Shown one piece after another: positions 28,805 through 39,394 of a stretch of 64,000 nucleotides of DNA. Under the pieces are notes generated by a model that did not search any database, was not told the origin of the DNA, and was given only the letters and a program-made list of their open reading frames with translations. Both the position numbers and the translations under genes were made by a program. The stretch's first letter is position 1. Every line of letters begins with the position of its first letter. Location of the stretch: positions 2,049 through 66,048 of the forward strand of contig NZ_GG730301.1 of assembly GCF_000155975.1 (NCBI RefSeq). The letters run 5' to 3'. The DNA comes from Citrobacter youngae ATCC 29220 (GTDB lineage: Bacteria; Pseudomonadota; Gammaproteobacteria; Enterobacterales; Enterobacteriaceae).

Positions 28805-29302
28805 TTACGCGGCAACCAGCGGTTCGCCGCAGTGGACGCAGCGGTAGGTGGCCTCACCGCGCACAACGCGGTTGTGCCGACGAACGGTCAACTGATGTTC
28901 CAGGCACTTACAGCGGTAAGTAAAAGTCTTGCGCTGCACGGATTGCAGTTCAAACTGATGCGTACGTCGGGCCGGGACGCCCAGCACGCTCTCCATCATC
29001 CATTTCCACTCTTTCCCGTGCGGCGGTACGCGGCCAAAGTGCTTCCACACCAGCAAATGCGCGAGTTCGTGGGGGACCACTTCGTTAACGAATGCCTCGA
29101 CGTTCTCCATCAGCAGCACCGGGTTGAGGCGGATTTCATAAGTTTGTAGCCACGCCGTGCCCGCGGCGGTTCCGCGCTGTTGGTAAACCAGCTTTGGCTC
29201 CGGGTAAGCACGTTCCAGCTTGAGATTGGCCTGGGCGAGTTTTTCCCGCAGGCTGCGCATAACGGCTTGCTGGATGGCGATGGGAAGTCGGGAGGTTTTC
29301 AT
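28805..29302 (-). CDS. sprT: SprT-family zinc metalloprotease-like protein
   Basis: 165 residues, with the HExxH zinc motif in [15 protein letters not shown] and a C-terminal zinc ribbon (CKC..H...C..C). The family includes eukaryotic Spartan DNA-protein crosslink proteases; the bacterial role is unsettled. It lies between galP and endA as in E. coli. Confidence 0.95.
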   Translation of the reverse strand: MKTSRLPIAIQQAVMRSLREKLAQANLKLERAYPEPKLVYQQRGTAAGTAWLQTYEIRLNPVLLMENVEAFVNEVVPHELAHLLVWKHFGRVPPHGKEWKWMMESVLGVPARRTHQFELQSVQRKTFTYRCKCLEHQLTVRRHNRVVRGEATYRCVHCGEPLVAA

Positions 29303-29344
29303 AACGCCAGAGGATAGTGCGACAGGGAAGGGACTGCAAGAGGC

Positions 29345-29373
29345 AGGCTCCCTCCCGCCGGGGGAGGAAGCCT
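29345..29373 (-). terminator. Hairpin after galP
   Basis: AGGCT-x-CCTCCC ... GGGAGG-x-AGCCT, a strong GC stem 10 bp beyond the galP stop. The T tract is poor, so termination efficiency is uncertain. Confidence 0.45.
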
Positions 29374-29380
29374 TGAGCGG

Positions 29381-30775
29381 TTAGTCGTGTGCGCCAATTT
29401 CGCGCAGTTTACGACCTTTCATCAGGTTACGTTCAATGTGTTCCAGAGAGACGTTTTTGGTTTCTGGGATCAGCCACAGAGTCACGAAGATGAACAGAAC
29501 GTTCAGGCCGCCGTAGACCCAGAAGGTGTTGGCGCTGCCCAGCGAGTTTAGCATCGTCAGGAAGGTTGCGCCGACGATCATGTTCGCAATCCAGTTGGTG
29601 GCGGTTGAGCAGGTGATACCGAAATCGCGGCCTTTCAGCGGCTGGATTTCAGAACACAGTACCCAAATCAGCGGGCCGGCGCTCATCGCGAAGCCAACGA
29701 TAAACATCAGCAGCATCAGCACGGCAAAGTACTGGGCGGCAGCGGAGTGGATACCCACGTGCATCATGGTGCCCAGCACGCCCATACCAACGGCCATGAC
29801 GATAAAGCCAAGGATCAGCGTAGGTTTACGGCCCCAACGGTCAACCAGGCCAATTGCGATAAAGGTCGCCAGCACGTTGGTCAGGCCAACGATAACCGTT
29901 CCCCACATCTGCTCGGTGGTGTTGGCATAACCCGCCAGTTCAAAGATTTTTGGCGCGTAATACATGATGACGTTCATCCCGGTGAACTGCTGCATCACCT
30001 GTAACAGCACGCCAAGGAACACTGCGCGACGGAAGTTGCTGTTCTCTTTAAACAGCGCCCAACCGCTTTGTTTAACCTGCAGGCTTTCGCGAATTTCATC
30101 CAGCTCACGTTTGGCTTCTGCGCTGGTATCACGCAGGCGTAACAGCACGCGTTCGGCATCGACGAAACGACGTTTAGCAGCAAACCAACGCGGACTGTCT
30201 GGCAGGAAGATAACGCCAACCAGCAGCAGCAGGGCAGGGATGATGATCACGCCCAGCATCCAGCGCCATGCGCCGCTATAGCTGAATGCGGTATCGGACA
30301 GGTAGGCGCCGAGGATCCCGATGGTGATCATCAGCTGATACATAGAGATCATGCTGCCACGGATTTTTTCCGGGGCGATTTCAGACAGGTACAGCGGCGC
30401 GGTATACGACGCAACGCCAACGGCCAGGCCCAGCAGTACACGAGAGACCAGCAGCACCTCAACGTTTGGCGCAGCGGCGGAGAACAGTGAGCCCGCGACA
30501 AACAGGATTGCGCCAATCATCAGGCTTTTTTTACGCCCCAGCTTGAAGGAGAGCCAGCCGCTGCCGACAGCGCCTACCGCGGCGCCAAACATCATGGAGC
30601 TGACCACCCATTCCTGAGTGTGGGCGGTAATTTGAAACTCGTCGGTGATAAAAGGTAAAGCGCCGGCGATAACACCGATATCCAGGCCAAAAAGTAATCC
30701 AGCCAGGGCTGCCAGAAAGCAGACAAAAAATGTCATGGCTTTGTTGGAACGCCCCGTTTTTTTATTGTCAGGCAT
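29381..30775 (-). CDS. galP: Galactose:proton symporter GalP
   Basis: Imports D-galactose (and glucose) with H+. It is a sugar-porter MFS protein of 464 residues and twelve membrane segments, with the family motifs GRKKSLM, PESxR-type PDSPRWF, RWGRKP and [12 protein letters not shown]. The start MPDNKK at 30775 follows GAGGGCATC; 25 upstream codons are excluded by family length. Two GalR-type operators and a CRP-like site lie upstream. Confidence 0.97.
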   Translation of the reverse strand: MPDNKKTGRSNKAMTFFVCFLAALAGLLFGLDIGVIAGALPFITDEFQITAHTQEWVVSSMMFGAAVGAVGSGWLSFKLGRKKSLMIGAILFVAGSLFSAAAPNVEVLLVSRVLLGLAVGVASYTAPLYLSEIAPEKIRGSMISMYQLMITIGILGAYLSDTAFSYSGAWRWMLGVIIIPALLLLVGVIFLPDSPRWFAAKRRFVDAERVLLRLRDTSAEAKRELDEIRESLQVKQSGWALFKENSNFRRAVFLGVLLQVMQQFTGMNVIMYYAPKIFELAGYANTTEQMWGTVIVGLTNVLATFIAIGLVDRWGRKPTLILGFIVMAVGMGVLGTMMHVGIHSAAAQYFAVLMLLMFIVGFAMSAGPLIWVLCSEIQPLKGRDFGITCSTATNWIANMIVGATFLTMLNSLGSANTFWVYGGLNVLFIFVTLWLIPETKNVSLEHIERNLMKGRKLREIGAHD

Positions 30776-30840
30776 GATGCCCTCCGTTTGGGTAGCTAGT
30801 TTTGTTGATGTTAAGGGTAGGTGAGTACGGGGTAAAAAAA

Positions 30841-30856
30841 TGCGAATCACATCACA
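30841..30856 (-). promoter_or_regulatory. CRP-like site of galP
   Basis: On the minus strand TGTGA-TGTGAT-TCGCA, matching 9 of 10 consensus half-site bases, immediately beside the proximal gal operator. Cyclic-AMP control of galP is known in E. coli; the site here is inferred. Confidence 0.5.
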
Positions 30857-30859
30857 TTA

Positions 30860-30875
30860 GTGTAATCGCTTACAC
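30860..30875. promoter_or_regulatory. GalR/GalS operator 1 of galP
   Basis: GTGTAATCGCTTACAC fits the gal operator consensus GTGnAAnCGnTTnCAC at every position; located 85 bp upstream of the galP start. Confidence 0.85.
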
Positions 30876-31042
30876 TGATATTCATGTGGCTTATTGGTTA
30901 ATTAATTGAAAGTTAACATTATTTTATTGAAGCGAATATGGCCGCTTGCCTGAATTTAAGACAATGCTGACATAAAATGTAACAGTGAAGCACTCGTAGT
31001 CGCGAAGGCATGGTAGGTCAAGCTGCATAGAAATACAGCGCT

Positions 31043-31058
31043 ATGTAATCGCTTTCAT
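31043..31058. promoter_or_regulatory. GalR/GalS operator 2 of galP
   Basis: ATGTAATCGCTTTCAT differs from the gal consensus only at the outermost positions. It is 183 bp from operator 1, a distance compatible with DNA looping by GalR. Confidence 0.65.
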
Positions 31059-31106
31059 TTGTTATTGCTGACGTGGTTTTACTGATGAGCGATGGGAGAA
31101 AAAGAC

Positions 31107-31136
31107 ATAAAAAAAGACCAGCACGAGGCTGGTCTT
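31107..31136 (-). terminator. Intrinsic terminator of metK
   Basis: On the minus strand AAGACCAGC / GCTGGTCTT 9-bp stem with a 5-nt loop followed by a run of T residues (TTTTT). Confidence 0.88.
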
Positions 31137-31160
31137 CATAAGCGTTGAGCCGTAGAGAAA

Positions 31161-32315
31161 TTACTTCAGACCGGCAGCGTCACGCAGCAGCTGCGCTTTG
31201 TCGGTTTTTTCCCATGGGAAATGCTCGCGACCAAAGTGACCATAGGCTGCGGTTTCTTTGTAGATCGGGTGCAGCAGATCCAGCATCTGAATCAGGCCAT
31301 ACGGGCGCAGGTCGAAGAACTCACGCACCAGCAGGGTCAGCTGTTCTGAAGGCACTTTTTCGGTACCAAACGTTTCTACCATGATAGAGGTCGGTTCTGC
31401 CACGCCGATTGCGTAGGAAACCTGAATCTCACAACGATCGGCCAGGCCAGCGGCAACGATGTTTTTCGCTACGTAGCGGGCTGCATAAGCCGCGGAACGG
31501 TCAACTTTAGACGGATCCTTACCAGAGAATGCGCCGCCGCCGTGACGTGCCATGCCGCCGTAGGTATCAACGATGATCTTACGACCGGTCAGGCCGCAGT
31601 CGCCCATAGGGCCGCCGATAACGAAACGACCGGTTGGGTTGATAAAGAATTTGGTAGAAGCATTCAGCCATTCAGTCGGCAGCACCGGCTTGATGATCTC
31701 TTCCATTACCGCTTCTTGCAGCGATTTCTGATCGATATCTTCAGAGTGCTGAGTCGACAGAACCACCGCATCAATACCGACGATTTTGCCGTCGTCATAC
31801 TGGAAGGTGACCTGGCTTTTTGCATCCGGGCGCAGCCAGGATAAGGTGCCGTTTTTACGCACTTCAGCCTGACGCTGCACCAGACGGTGAGCATAGGTGA
31901 TTGGCGCTGGCATCAGCACGTCGGTTTCGTTGGTGGCGTAGCCAAACATCAGGCCCTGGTCGCCAGCGCCCTGTTCCAGCGGATCGGCACGGTCAACGCC
32001 CTGGTTGATGTCCGGAGACTGTTTACCAATTGCGCTCAGTACCGCACAGGAGTTGGCGTCAAAGCCCATGTCGGAATGCACATAGCCAATTTCGCGCACC
32101 GTGTTACGGGTGATCTCTTCGATATCGACCCATGCGCTGGTGGTGATCTCACCGCCAACTAAAACCATACCGGTTTTGACGTAGGTTTCGCAGGCAACGC
32201 GGGCTTTCGGATCCTGCTCCAGGATTGCATCCAGCACGGCATCAGAGATTTGGTCAGCGATTTTGTCAGGATGCCCTTCTGATACGGACTCGGACGTAAA
32301 AAGGTGTTTTGCCAT
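31161..32315 (-). CDS. metK: S-adenosylmethionine synthase
   Basis: Makes SAM from methionine and ATP. It has 384 residues, as in E. coli, with the signatures [11 protein letters not shown] (start), [12 protein letters not shown] and GGGAFSGKD. The start MAKHLF at 32315 is set by the family; four codons upstream are excluded. A candidate MetJ operator lies about 120 bp upstream. Confidence 0.98.
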   Translation of the reverse strand: MAKHLFTSESVSEGHPDKIADQISDAVLDAILEQDPKARVACETYVKTGMVLVGGEITTSAWVDIEEITRNTVREIGYVHSDMGFDANSCAVLSAIGKQSPDINQGVDRADPLEQGAGDQGLMFGYATNETDVLMPAPITYAHRLVQRQAEVRKNGTLSWLRPDAKSQVTFQYDDGKIVGIDAVVLSTQHSEDIDQKSLQEAVMEEIIKPVLPTEWLNASTKFFINPTGRFVIGGPMGDCGLTGRKIIVDTYGGMARHGGGAFSGKDPSKVDRSAAYAARYVAKNIVAAGLADRCEIQVSYAIGVAEPTSIMVETFGTEKVPSEQLTLLVREFFDLRPYGLIQMLDLLHPIYKETAAYGHFGREHFPWEKTDKAQLLRDAAGLK

Positions 32316-32437
32316 ATTTAATTTCACCTAAGGAGAATTTGGTTAGCTCAAACTGTCGAATGGGATAGCCATGTGTAGAAGATTCTACCATGAGTCTGCA
32401 GATGACGGACACTGGCAGTCTGAGTGTTAATCGGTAT

Positions 32438-32461
32438 AGATGGATTAACATCTGGACGGCT
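32438..32461 (-). promoter_or_regulatory. Candidate MetJ operator (three met boxes) of metK
   Basis: Read on the minus strand, three contiguous octamers AGCCGTCC, AGATGTTA and ATCCATCT each match five or six of eight bases of AGACGTCT. Tandem boxes of this quality are typical of MetJ-controlled genes, and metK is a known member of the regulon. Confidence 0.5.
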
Positions 32462-32642
32462 ATTTTAGGACAATTCTTCGCCTGATTTCCAGCTTTTTTT
32501 GATTGGGGTCGCATTGTTCTGCAAATGTAACTGGAAATTTTTCCTGACGGTGCTGGCAATGCGCGCATTTATCTTTTGCTTTTTCGTACTGTTGTCGGTA
32601 TAAAACGCGGCGCGCGGCTCATACAAAAAGCACACGACATTT

Positions 32643-32852
32643 TCATCGTGTTGCCACTTCCAGCCGGGTTAAAACTTTAGCTTTGGCTTGTGGGTTCGTT
32701 CCGTAAGGAGCAACCGTGGAGGTGATACGAGATAATGAACCGTTGTATTCTGCTGAATCTGTCGCACCGTTCTGGTGTACATATGTCCCCCGCAATCTGC
32801 ATCTTGCATACCTGCCGATGTTATACCCATCTCGGCGCTTCTCAGGACTCAA
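32643..32852 (-). CDS. Possible small gene in the position of E. coli yqgC
   Basis: A 69-codon frame on the minus strand ([13 protein letters not shown] start). Its location and orientation between metK and yqgB are those I recall for the 71-residue E. coli yqgC, but I cannot confirm sequence similarity. It has no membrane segment and no clear ribosome site. The plus-strand ORF 32716-32862 lies opposite, so at most one may be real. Confidence 0.3.
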   Translation of the reverse strand: MSPEKRRDGYNIGRYARCRLRGTYVHQNGATDSAEYNGSLSRITSTVAPYGTNPQAKAKVLTRLEVATR

Positions 32853-32862
32853 GAGCCGGTAA
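32716..32862 (+). CDS. Possible 48-residue leader peptide upstream of yqgB-speA
   Basis: GTG start preceded by AAGGAG with a 5-nt spacer, a near-perfect ribosome site, opening 48 codons ([12 protein letters not shown]...GLKSR). It lies in the presumed 5' leader of speA, about 100 bp before yqgB. Polyamine genes are known to use leader peptides (speFL for speF), so a regulatory upstream ORF is reasonable, but it is not recognised and could be chance. Confidence 0.32.
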   Translation: MEVIRDNEPLYSAESVAPFWCTYVPRNLHLAYLPMLYPSRRFSGLKSR

Positions 32863-32963
32863 CGGTCACTAAGAACTGAACAAGGGCGCTCTTGGTAAAC
32901 AAGAGTTTTCTCGTGGTTTCGCCGAACCGTCAGTATTAAGTTCGGTTACGTGTTTACATTGAT

Positions 32964-33095
32964 ATGAAAAAGAAACCGGTCGCACAGTCGGAGCGTCAGC
33001 ACTATCTGCTGCAAATTCCGCCTGTATTTGGGTTGTTATCGCGTCTTCGGATTGCGATAGTAGTCAACTGTTTTACACTTGTTAATAAAATTTGA
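32964..33095 (+). CDS. yqgB: Small protein YqgB
   Basis: A 43-codon ORF reading [17 protein letters not shown]... and ending [12 protein letters not shown]. It has the same length as E. coli YqgB and nearly the same start and end. E. coli YqgB is an acid-stress-related small protein encoded just upstream of speA. Here its TGA is 8 bp before the speA ATG and its final codons include the speA ribosome site (TTTGAGG), so translation of the two is probably coupled. Function otherwise unknown. Confidence 0.85.
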   Translation: MKKKPVAQSERQHYLLQIPPVFGLLSRLRIAIVVNCFTLVNKI

Positions 33096-33103
33096 GGTTC
33101 GCT

Positions 33104-35080
33104 ATGTCTGACGACATTTCTTTGGGTTCGCCTTCGTCAGCAGGCGAACACGGTGTACTACGCTCCATGCAGGAGGTTGCAATGAGTTCCGAGGAAGCCA
33201 GCAAGATGCTGCGTACTTACAATATTGCCTGGTGGGGTAATAACTACTATGACGTCAATGAACTGGGCCACATTAGCGTGTGCCCGGACCCGGACGTCCC
33301 TGAAGCGCGCGTTGACCTTGCCGAACTGGTGAAAGCCCGTGAAGCCCAGGGCCAGCGTCTGCCGGCATTGTTCTGCTTCCCGCAGATCCTGCAACATCGC
33401 CTGCGTTCGATTAACGCCGCGTTTAAACGCGCCCGTGAATCCTACGGCTACAACGGTGACTATTTCCTCGTTTACCCGATCAAGGTTAACCAACACCGTC
33501 GGGTGATTGAATCGCTGATCCACTCCGGCGAACCGCTGGGGCTGGAGGCGGGTTCCAAGGCCGAACTGATGGCCGTTCTGGCCCATGCCGGAATGACCCG
33601 TAGCGTGATCGTCTGTAATGGCTATAAAGACCGTGAATACATCCGCCTGGCGCTGATTGGCGAGAAGATGGGCCATAAGGTTTATCTGGTCATCGAGAAG
33701 ATGTCTGAAATCGCTATCGTGCTGGATGAAGCTGAACGTCTGAACGTCGTTCCGCGTCTGGGCGTGCGTGCGCGTCTGGCCTCGCAAGGCTCCGGTAAGT
33801 GGCAGTCCTCCGGCGGTGAAAAATCTAAATTCGGTCTGGCGGCAAACCAGGTACTGCAGCTGGTGGAAATTCTGCGCGAGCGTGGGCGACTGGACAGCAT
33901 TCAACTGCTGCACTTCCACCTTGGTTCACAGATGGCGAACATTCGTGATATCGCCACCGGCGTACGCGAGTCCGCCCGTTTCTACGTTGAACTGCATAAA
34001 CTGGGCGTGAACATCCAGTGCTTCGACGTGGGTGGTGGTCTGGGCGTGGACTACGAAGGTACCCGTTCGCAGTCTGATTGTTCCGTAAACTACGGCCTGA
34101 ATGAATACGCGAATAATATCATTTGGGCTATTGGCGATGCCTGTGAAGAACACGGCCTGCCGCATCCGACGGTAATCACCGAATCCGGTCGCGCCGTTAC
34201 CGCGCACCATACCGTGCTGGTCTCCAACATTATCGGCGTTGAGCGTAGCGAAAACACCGAAGCGACGCCTCCGGCAGACGATGCCCCGCGCGCTCTGCAG
34301 AGCATGTGGGAAACCTGGCAGGAGATGCACGAACCGGGCACGCGCCGTTCCCTGCGCGAATGGCTGCACGACAGCCAGATGGACCTGCACGACATTCACG
34401 TGGGCTATTCCTCTGGCACCTTTAGCCTGCAGGAGCGCGCGTGGGCTGAGCAGCTCTATCTGAACATGTGCCATGAGGTACAAAAACAGCTCGACCCAAG
34501 CAACCGCGCGCACCGTCCGATTATCGACGAGCTGCAGGAGCGGATGGCGGATAAGATTTACGTTAACTTCTCGCTGTTCCAGTCGATGCCGGATGCGTGG
34601 GGGATCGACCAGCTGTTCCCGGTTCTGCCGCTGGAAGGGCTGAACCAGGTGCCAGAGCGCCGCGCGGTGCTGCTGGATATCACCTGTGATTCCGACGGCG
34701 CTATCGACCACTACGTCGACGGCGATGGTATTGCGACCACCATGCCGATGCCGGAGTACGACCCGGAGAACCCGCCGATGCTGGGCTTCTTTATGGTGGG
34801 GGCGTACCAGGAGATCCTCGGCAACATGCACAACCTGTTCGGTGATACCGAAGCGGTTGACGTGTTCGTCTTCCCTGACGGCAGCGTGGAGGTTGAGCTG
34901 TCTGATGAAGGCGATACCGTGGCGGATATGCTGCAGTATGTGCAGTTGGACCCAAATACGCTGTTGACCCAGTTCCGCGACCAGGTGAAAAACACCGATT
35001 TGGATACTGAGCTGCAACAACAGTTCCTCGAAGAGTTTGAGGCGGGACTGTACGGGTATACCTATCTCGAAGACGAGTAA
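33104..35080 (+). CDS. speA: Biosynthetic arginine decarboxylase SpeA
   Basis: Converts arginine to agmatine, the first step of the arginine route to putrescine. It is a fold-type III PLP enzyme of 658 residues, as in E. coli, with PLP lysine K127 in VYPIKVNQH, the glycine-rich [12 protein letters not shown] phosphate-binding motif and the C-terminal DITCDSDG. The start MSDDIS at 33104 follows yqgB by 8 bp. speB follows after a 206-bp gap with a REP and a terminator-like hairpin. Confidence 0.98.
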   Translation: MSDDISLGSPSSAGEHGVLRSMQEVAMSSEEASKMLRTYNIAWWGNNYYDVNELGHISVCPDPDVPEARVDLAELVKAREAQGQRLPALFCFPQILQHRLRSINAAFKRARESYGYNGDYFLVYPIKVNQHRRVIESLIHSGEPLGLEAGSKAELMAVLAHAGMTRSVIVCNGYKDREYIRLALIGEKMGHKVYLVIEKMSEIAIVLDEAERLNVVPRLGVRARLASQGSGKWQSSGGEKSKFGLAANQVLQLVEILRERGRLDSIQLLHFHLGSQMANIRDIATGVRESARFYVELHKLGVNIQCFDVGGGLGVDYEGTRSQSDCSVNYGLNEYANNIIWAIGDACEEHGLPHPTVITESGRAVTAHHTVLVSNIIGVERSENTEATPPADDAPRALQSMWETWQEMHEPGTRRSLREWLHDSQMDLHDIHVGYSSGTFSLQERAWAEQLYLNMCHEVQKQLDPSNRAHRPIIDELQERMADKIYVNFSLFQSMPDAWGIDQLFPVLPLEGLNQVPERRAVLLDITCDSDGAIDHYVDGDGIATTMPMPEYDPENPPMLGFFMVGAYQEILGNMHNLFGDTEAVDVFVFPDGSVEVELSDEGDTVADMLQYVQLDPNTLLTQFRDQVKNTDLDTELQQQFLEEFEAGLYGYTYLEDE

Positions 35081-35087
35081 CGGTGAA

Positions 35088-35135
35088 TGCCCGGTGGCGC
35101 TGCGCTTACCGGGCCTACGAAAGTAGGCGGATAAG
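35088..35135. repeat. REP-like element after speA
   Basis: TGCCCGGTGGCGCTGCGCTTACCGGGCCTACG followed by GTAGGCGGATAAGGCG, a REP relative. Confidence 0.7.
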
Positions 35136-35220
35136 GCGAAGGCCCCATTTACGGCGCTCACTTGAATCCGTACAAATTAACGGCGATAATTCGCCTAAAC
35201 AAGTAGTCACGTAAATCAAT

Positions 35221-35262
35221 CCCTTCCTCGTCGGGCTTAACGACGCGGAGGGGATTTTTTTT
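35221..35262 (+). terminator. Terminator or attenuator between speA and speB
   Basis: A long stem (CCCTTCCTCGTCG / CGACGCGGAGGGG, one mismatch) with a 7-nt loop followed by ATTTTTTTT. It ends 24 bp before the speB start, so read-through is needed for speA-speB co-transcription. Confidence 0.75.
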
Positions 35263-35286
35263 CACGATTTTAAAAGAGGTCAGTAC

Positions 35287-36207
35287 ATGAGCACCTTAGG
35301 TCATCAATACGACAACTCCCTGGTTTCTAACGCCTTTGGTTTTTTGCGTCTGCCGATGAACTTCATGCCGTACGACAGCGACGCCGACTGGGTGATCACC
35401 GGCGTACCGTTTGATATGGCAACGTCTGGCCGCGCGGGCGGTCGTCACGGACCGGCTGCGATCCGTCAGGTTTCCACTAATCTGGCGTGGGAGCACAACC
35501 GCTTCCCGTGGAACTTCGATATGCGCGAGCGCCTGAACGTGGTGGACTGCGGCGATCTGGTTTATGCGTTCGGTGACGCGCGTGAAATGAGTGAAAAACT
35601 GCAGGCGCATGCTGAAAAGCTGCTTTCCGCCGGTAAGCGCATGCTCTCCTTCGGCGGCGACCACTTCGTCACGCTGCCGCTGCTGCGCGCGCACGCCAAA
35701 CACTTTGGCAAGATGGCGCTGGTGCATTTTGATGCCCACACCGACACCTACGCTAACGGCTGTGAATTCGACCACGGCACCATGTTCTACACTGCCCCGA
35801 ACGAAGGGCTGATCGATCCGAATCACTCTGTACAGATCGGTATTCGCACTGAGTTCGACAAAGATAACGGCTTTACCGTGCTGGATGCGTGCCAGGTGAA
35901 CGATCGCGGTGTGGATGACATTATCGCCCAGGTTAAACAGATCGTTGGCGATATGCCGGTGTACCTGACCTTTGATATCGACTGCCTGGATCCCGCGTTT
36001 GCGCCGGGTACCGGTACGCCGGTGATTGGCGGTTTGACGTCCGATCGTGCGATCAAGCTGGTACGGGGTCTGAAAGATCTAAACATCGTCGGCATGGACG
36101 TCGTTGAAGTGGCGCCTGCCTACGATCAGTCGGAGATCACCGCGCTGGCGGCGGCAACTTTAGCGCTGGAAATGCTGTATATCCAGGCGGCGAAAAAAGG
36201 CGAATAA
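35287..36207 (+). CDS. speB: Agmatinase SpeB
   Basis: Hydrolyses agmatine to putrescine and urea. It is an arginase-fold enzyme of 306 residues with the manganese ligands in [15 protein letters not shown] and [12 protein letters not shown]. The start is at 35287, preceded by AAAAGAGGTCAGTAC. It completes the SpeA-SpeB route to putrescine. Confidence 0.98.
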   Translation: MSTLGHQYDNSLVSNAFGFLRLPMNFMPYDSDADWVITGVPFDMATSGRAGGRHGPAAIRQVSTNLAWEHNRFPWNFDMRERLNVVDCGDLVYAFGDAREMSEKLQAHAEKLLSAGKRMLSFGGDHFVTLPLLRAHAKHFGKMALVHFDAHTDTYANGCEFDHGTMFYTAPNEGLIDPNHSVQIGIRTEFDKDNGFTVLDACQVNDRGVDDIIAQVKQIVGDMPVYLTFDIDCLDPAFAPGTGTPVIGGLTSDRAIKLVRGLKDLNIVGMDVVEVAPAYDQSEITALAAATLALEMLYIQAAKKGE

Positions 36208-36216
36208 GTTGTTTTT

Positions 36217-36294
36217 GCCGGATGTCGCTAACGCTAATCCGGCCTACATTGTGCTGAATTTGTAGGCCGGATAAGGCAACGCCGCATCCGGCAC
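36217..36294. repeat. BIME (REP pair) between speB and loiP
   Basis: TTGCCGGATGTCGCTAACGC ... ATCCGGCCTAC, then GTAGGCCGGATAAGGC ... GCATCCGGCA, two REP units in the convergent gap. Confidence 0.85.
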
Positions 36295-36303
36295 GATAAA
36301 TGG

Positions 36304-37062
36304 TTATTTGATCCCGTCCGCGCTCATGCGATCGCGAATATGCTGCGCACGTTCGGCGGATGCCGGGTGATCGTCAAACATTGAGCTTTGACGTCCGGCT
36401 TCCAGTTTCGCCAGTTTCTCAAAGCTGGTTGCCAGACCCGAAGGATTGATCCCGCGTTTGCGCAACAAATCATACGAGTAATCATCCGCTTCGGATTCCT
36501 GACGCTGGGAGAACTGCGAGTTCACCAGTTTCTCGCCAAGATCGCCCAATTGCGACTGCGACAGGCTGCCGACAATCCCGCCAGCGGAGGCCGCCGCTGC
36601 GCGCACGGCGTTAGTGCCCAGCGCAACCTGCATGCCTTTTTTCACGTGACCCAACGCGACGTGGCCCATTTCGTGGCCAATTACCGCTTCGACTTCGTTG
36701 TCGGTCATCATATCCATCAGTCCGCTGTACACGCGGATACAGCCGTTCGCCATGGCAAAAGCATTTACATCTTTCGCCATATAGACTTTGTAGTTCACCG
36801 GCTGTCCGTTAATGTTATCGCCAAGCGCGGAGGCGATTTTGCCAAGGCGCGCTGCATACTCGCTGCCAGCCGGGGCGATGGTAGCTTTGCTGTCCATATC
36901 CTTACAGGCCTGATCGCTCAGCGCTTTTACCTGCGCATCGCTCAGACTGTAGGCCTGAAAAGCCTCTGCGCCTGAGGAAAGCAGTCCGTTTGAGTCCATG
37001 TTCTGGCAGCCGGTCAATGCCGCCGCCATGCTCGTAGCAAGCAGTAAAGCGCGAATTTTCAT
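36304..37062 (-). CDS. loiP: Outer-membrane metalloprotease LoiP (YggG)
   Basis: A 252-residue M48-family zinc protease lipoprotein. The signal peptide ends in a lipobox LTGC (Cys19), and the zinc motif HExxH is VIGHEMGHVALGH with a third ligand glutamate in ESEADDY. In E. coli it is a low-osmolarity-induced protease at the outer membrane. The start MKIRAL at 37062 is set by the lipoprotein signal; 57 open codons upstream are excluded. Confidence 0.95.
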   Translation of the reverse strand: MKIRALLLATSMAAALTGCQNMDSNGLLSSGAEAFQAYSLSDAQVKALSDQACKDMDSKATIAPAGSEYAARLGKIASALGDNINGQPVNYKVYMAKDVNAFAMANGCIRVYSGLMDMMTDNEVEAVIGHEMGHVALGHVKKGMQVALGTNAVRAAAASAGGIVGSLSQSQLGDLGEKLVNSQFSQRQESEADDYSYDLLRKRGINPSGLATSFEKLAKLEAGRQSSMFDDHPASAERAQHIRDRMSADGIK

Positions 37063-37341
37063 TTTTTCTCTTCCGCACAAAGTCAGGATTATTCTAAAAA
37101 ATGCGCCGTTTGCAGGTGAACCGACGCTCGGCATAAGTATAAAGAAAAGAACAATAAGCGGGCGAGAAGATTGCGCAACTTGCGCGCATGATCCAGAGAT
37201 TTCTGAAGCGGTAAAAGGATGCTCCATGTACATGACACGCGGCTTGGGTTACATTGTTGGCACTTTTTTCCGGCGTAGCCCAAAACGCGCTGTCGTCAAG
37301 TCGTTTAGGGCGTGGCCTTCATTATCCGATCTGGAGTCAAA

Positions 37342-39333
37342 ATGTCCTCACGTAAAGAGCTTGCCAATGCTATTCGTGCGCTGAGCATGGACGCAGTACA
37401 GAAAGCCAAATCCGGTCACCCGGGTGCCCCGATGGGTATGGCTGACATTGCCGAAGTCCTGTGGCGTGATTTCCTGAACCACAACCCGCAGAATCCGTCT
37501 TGGGCTGACCGTGACCGCTTCGTGCTGTCCAACGGCCACGGCTCCATGCTGATTTACAGCCTGCTGCACCTCACCGGCTACGATCTGCCGATGTCCGAGC
37601 TGCAGAACTTCCGTCAGCTGCATTCTAAAACGCCGGGTCACCCGGAAGTGGGTTACACCGCGGGTGTTGAAACCACTACCGGTCCTCTGGGCCAGGGCAT
37701 TGCGAATGCGGTGGGTATGGCTATCGCTGAAAAAACGCTGGCGGCGCAGTTCAACCGTCCAGGCCACGACATCGTTGACCACTTCACCTACGCTTTCATG
37801 GGCGACGGCTGCATGATGGAAGGTATCTCTCACGAGGTATGTTCTCTGGCCGGTACGCTGAAGCTGGGCAAACTGGTTGCGTTCTACGATGACAACGGCA
37901 TCTCTATCGATGGTCACGTTGAAGGCTGGTTCACCGATGACACCGCTAAGCGTTTTGAAGCTTACGGCTGGCACGTGGTTCGTGGCGTTGATGGTCACGA
38001 TGCTGACGCGATTAAACGCGCAGTGGAAGAAGCTCGCGCAGTCACCGACAAACCGTCTCTGCTGATGTGCAAAACCATCATCGGTTTCGGCTCCCCGAAC
38101 AAAGCGGGTACCCACGACTCTCACGGCGCGCCGCTGGGCGATGCTGAAATCGCGCTGACCCGCGAACAGCTGGGCTGGAAATACGCGCCGTTCGAAATCC
38201 CATCTGAAATCTATGCTCAGTGGGATGCGAAAGAAGCAGGCCAGGCAAAAGAAGCGGCATGGAACGAGAAGTTCGCTGCGTATGCGAAAGCCTTCCCGCA
38301 GGAAGCGGCTGAATTCACCCGTCGTATGAAAGGTGACATGCCGGCTGATTTCGACGCGAAAGCGAACGAGTTCATTGCTAAGCTGCAGGCTAACCCATCC
38401 AAAATCGCCAGCCGTAAAGCGTCTCAGAACGCGATTGAAGCGTTCGGTCCTCTGCTGCCTGAATTCCTCGGCGGCTCTGCAGATCTCGCGCCTTCTAACC
38501 TGACTCTGTGGTCGGGTTCTAAAGCTATCAACGAAGATACCGCCGGTAACTACATCCATTACGGCGTGCGTGAATTCGGTATGACCGCTATCGCTAACGG
38601 TATCTCCCTGCACGGCGGCTTCCTGCCGTACACCTCTACCTTCCTGATGTTCGTCGAATATGCCCGTAACGCGGTGCGTATGGCTGCGCTGATGAAACAG
38701 CGTCAGGTAATGGTCTACACCCATGATTCTATCGGTCTGGGCGAAGATGGCCCGACTCACCAGCCGGTAGAGCAGGTTGCTTCTCTGCGCGTGACGCCGA
38801 ACATGAGCACATGGCGTCCGTGCGACCAGGTTGAATCCGCGGTGGCGTGGAAATACGGCGTAGAGCGTCAGGACGGCCCGACCGCGCTGATTCTCTCCCG
38901 TCAGAACCTGGCGCAGCAGGAGCGTACTCCAGAGCAGCTGGCGAACATCGCTCGCGGCGGCTATGTGCTGAAAGATTGCGCCGGTCAGCCGGAATTGATC
39001 TTCATCGCTACCGGTTCTGAAGTTGAGCTGGCTGTGGCTGCATGGGACAAACTGACTGCTGAAGGCGTTAAAGCGCGCGTGGTTTCCATGCCGTCTACCG
39101 ACGCGTTCGACAAACAGGATGCCGCTTACCGTGAATCCGTACTGCCAAAAGCGGTTTCCGCGCGCGTTGCAGTGGAAGCGGGTATCGCAGACTACTGGTT
39201 CAAATACGTGGGCCTGAACGGCGCAATCGTCGGTATGACCACCTTTGGTGAATCTGCTCCGGCAGAGCTGCTGTTTGAAGAGTTCGGCTTCACCGTAGAG
39301 AACGTAGTCGCGAAAGCGAAAGAACTGCTGTAA
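37342..39333 (+). CDS. tktA: Transketolase A
   Basis: Transfers two-carbon ketol units in the pentose phosphate pathway. It is a thiamine-diphosphate enzyme of 663 residues, as in E. coli TktA. The TPP motif is [10 protein letters not shown] with the ND of [10 protein letters not shown], and the pyrimidine domain shows GVREFGM. The start MSSRKE at 37342 follows CTGGAG. A terminator lies 16 bp after the stop. Confidence 0.98.
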   Translation: MSSRKELANAIRALSMDAVQKAKSGHPGAPMGMADIAEVLWRDFLNHNPQNPSWADRDRFVLSNGHGSMLIYSLLHLTGYDLPMSELQNFRQLHSKTPGHPEVGYTAGVETTTGPLGQGIANAVGMAIAEKTLAAQFNRPGHDIVDHFTYAFMGDGCMMEGISHEVCSLAGTLKLGKLVAFYDDNGISIDGHVEGWFTDDTAKRFEAYGWHVVRGVDGHDADAIKRAVEEARAVTDKPSLLMCKTIIGFGSPNKAGTHDSHGAPLGDAEIALTREQLGWKYAPFEIPSEIYAQWDAKEAGQAKEAAWNEKFAAYAKAFPQEAAEFTRRMKGDMPADFDAKANEFIAKLQANPSKIASRKASQNAIEAFGPLLPEFLGGSADLAPSNLTLWSGSKAINEDTAGNYIHYGVREFGMTAIANGISLHGGFLPYTSTFLMFVEYARNAVRMAALMKQRQVMVYTHDSIGLGEDGPTHQPVEQVASLRVTPNMSTWRPCDQVESAVAWKYGVERQDGPTALILSRQNLAQQERTPEQLANIARGGYVLKDCAGQPELIFIATGSEVELAVAAWDKLTAEGVKARVVSMPSTDAFDKQDAAYRESVLPKAVSARVAVEAGIADYWFKYVGLNGAIVGMTTFGESAPAELLFEEFGFTVENVVAKAKELL

Positions 39334-39348
39334 TTTCGATTGCAGGTG

Positions 39349-39379
39349 AAAACGGGTCGCTCAGGCGGCCCGTTTTTTT
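39349..39379 (+). terminator. Intrinsic terminator of tktA
   Basis: AAACGGG-T-CGC / GCG-G-CCCGTTT stem followed by a run of seven T. It may also stop the leftward ECF operon. Confidence 0.85.
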
Positions 39380-39394
39380 AGCTTTTTGGGGCTG

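Larger units (their letters stand above)
30776..31106. other. galP promoter region (gap galP-metK)
   Basis: The gap before galP contains two GalR/GalS-like operators (30860-30875 and 31043-31058) and a CRP-like site; no ORF is supported. It ends at the metK terminator. Confidence 0.7.
32316..32963. other. metK-yqgB gap, including the long speA leader
   Basis: About 650 bp. It holds the metK promoter with MetJ boxes, two overlapping small ORFs on opposite strands (32643-32852 minus, 32716-32862 plus) and the 5' leader of yqgB-speA. No homologue of E. coli yqgD is seen. Confidence 0.5.

Noticed and set aside
33926..35161. 411-codon ORF antisense to speA
   Set aside because: Shadow frame of the highly expressed speA gene; low-complexity-looking product with no family features.
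37348..38760. 470-codon ORF antisense to tktA
   Set aside because: Shadow frame opposite tktA; tktA is intact, of exact family length, and explains the DNA.
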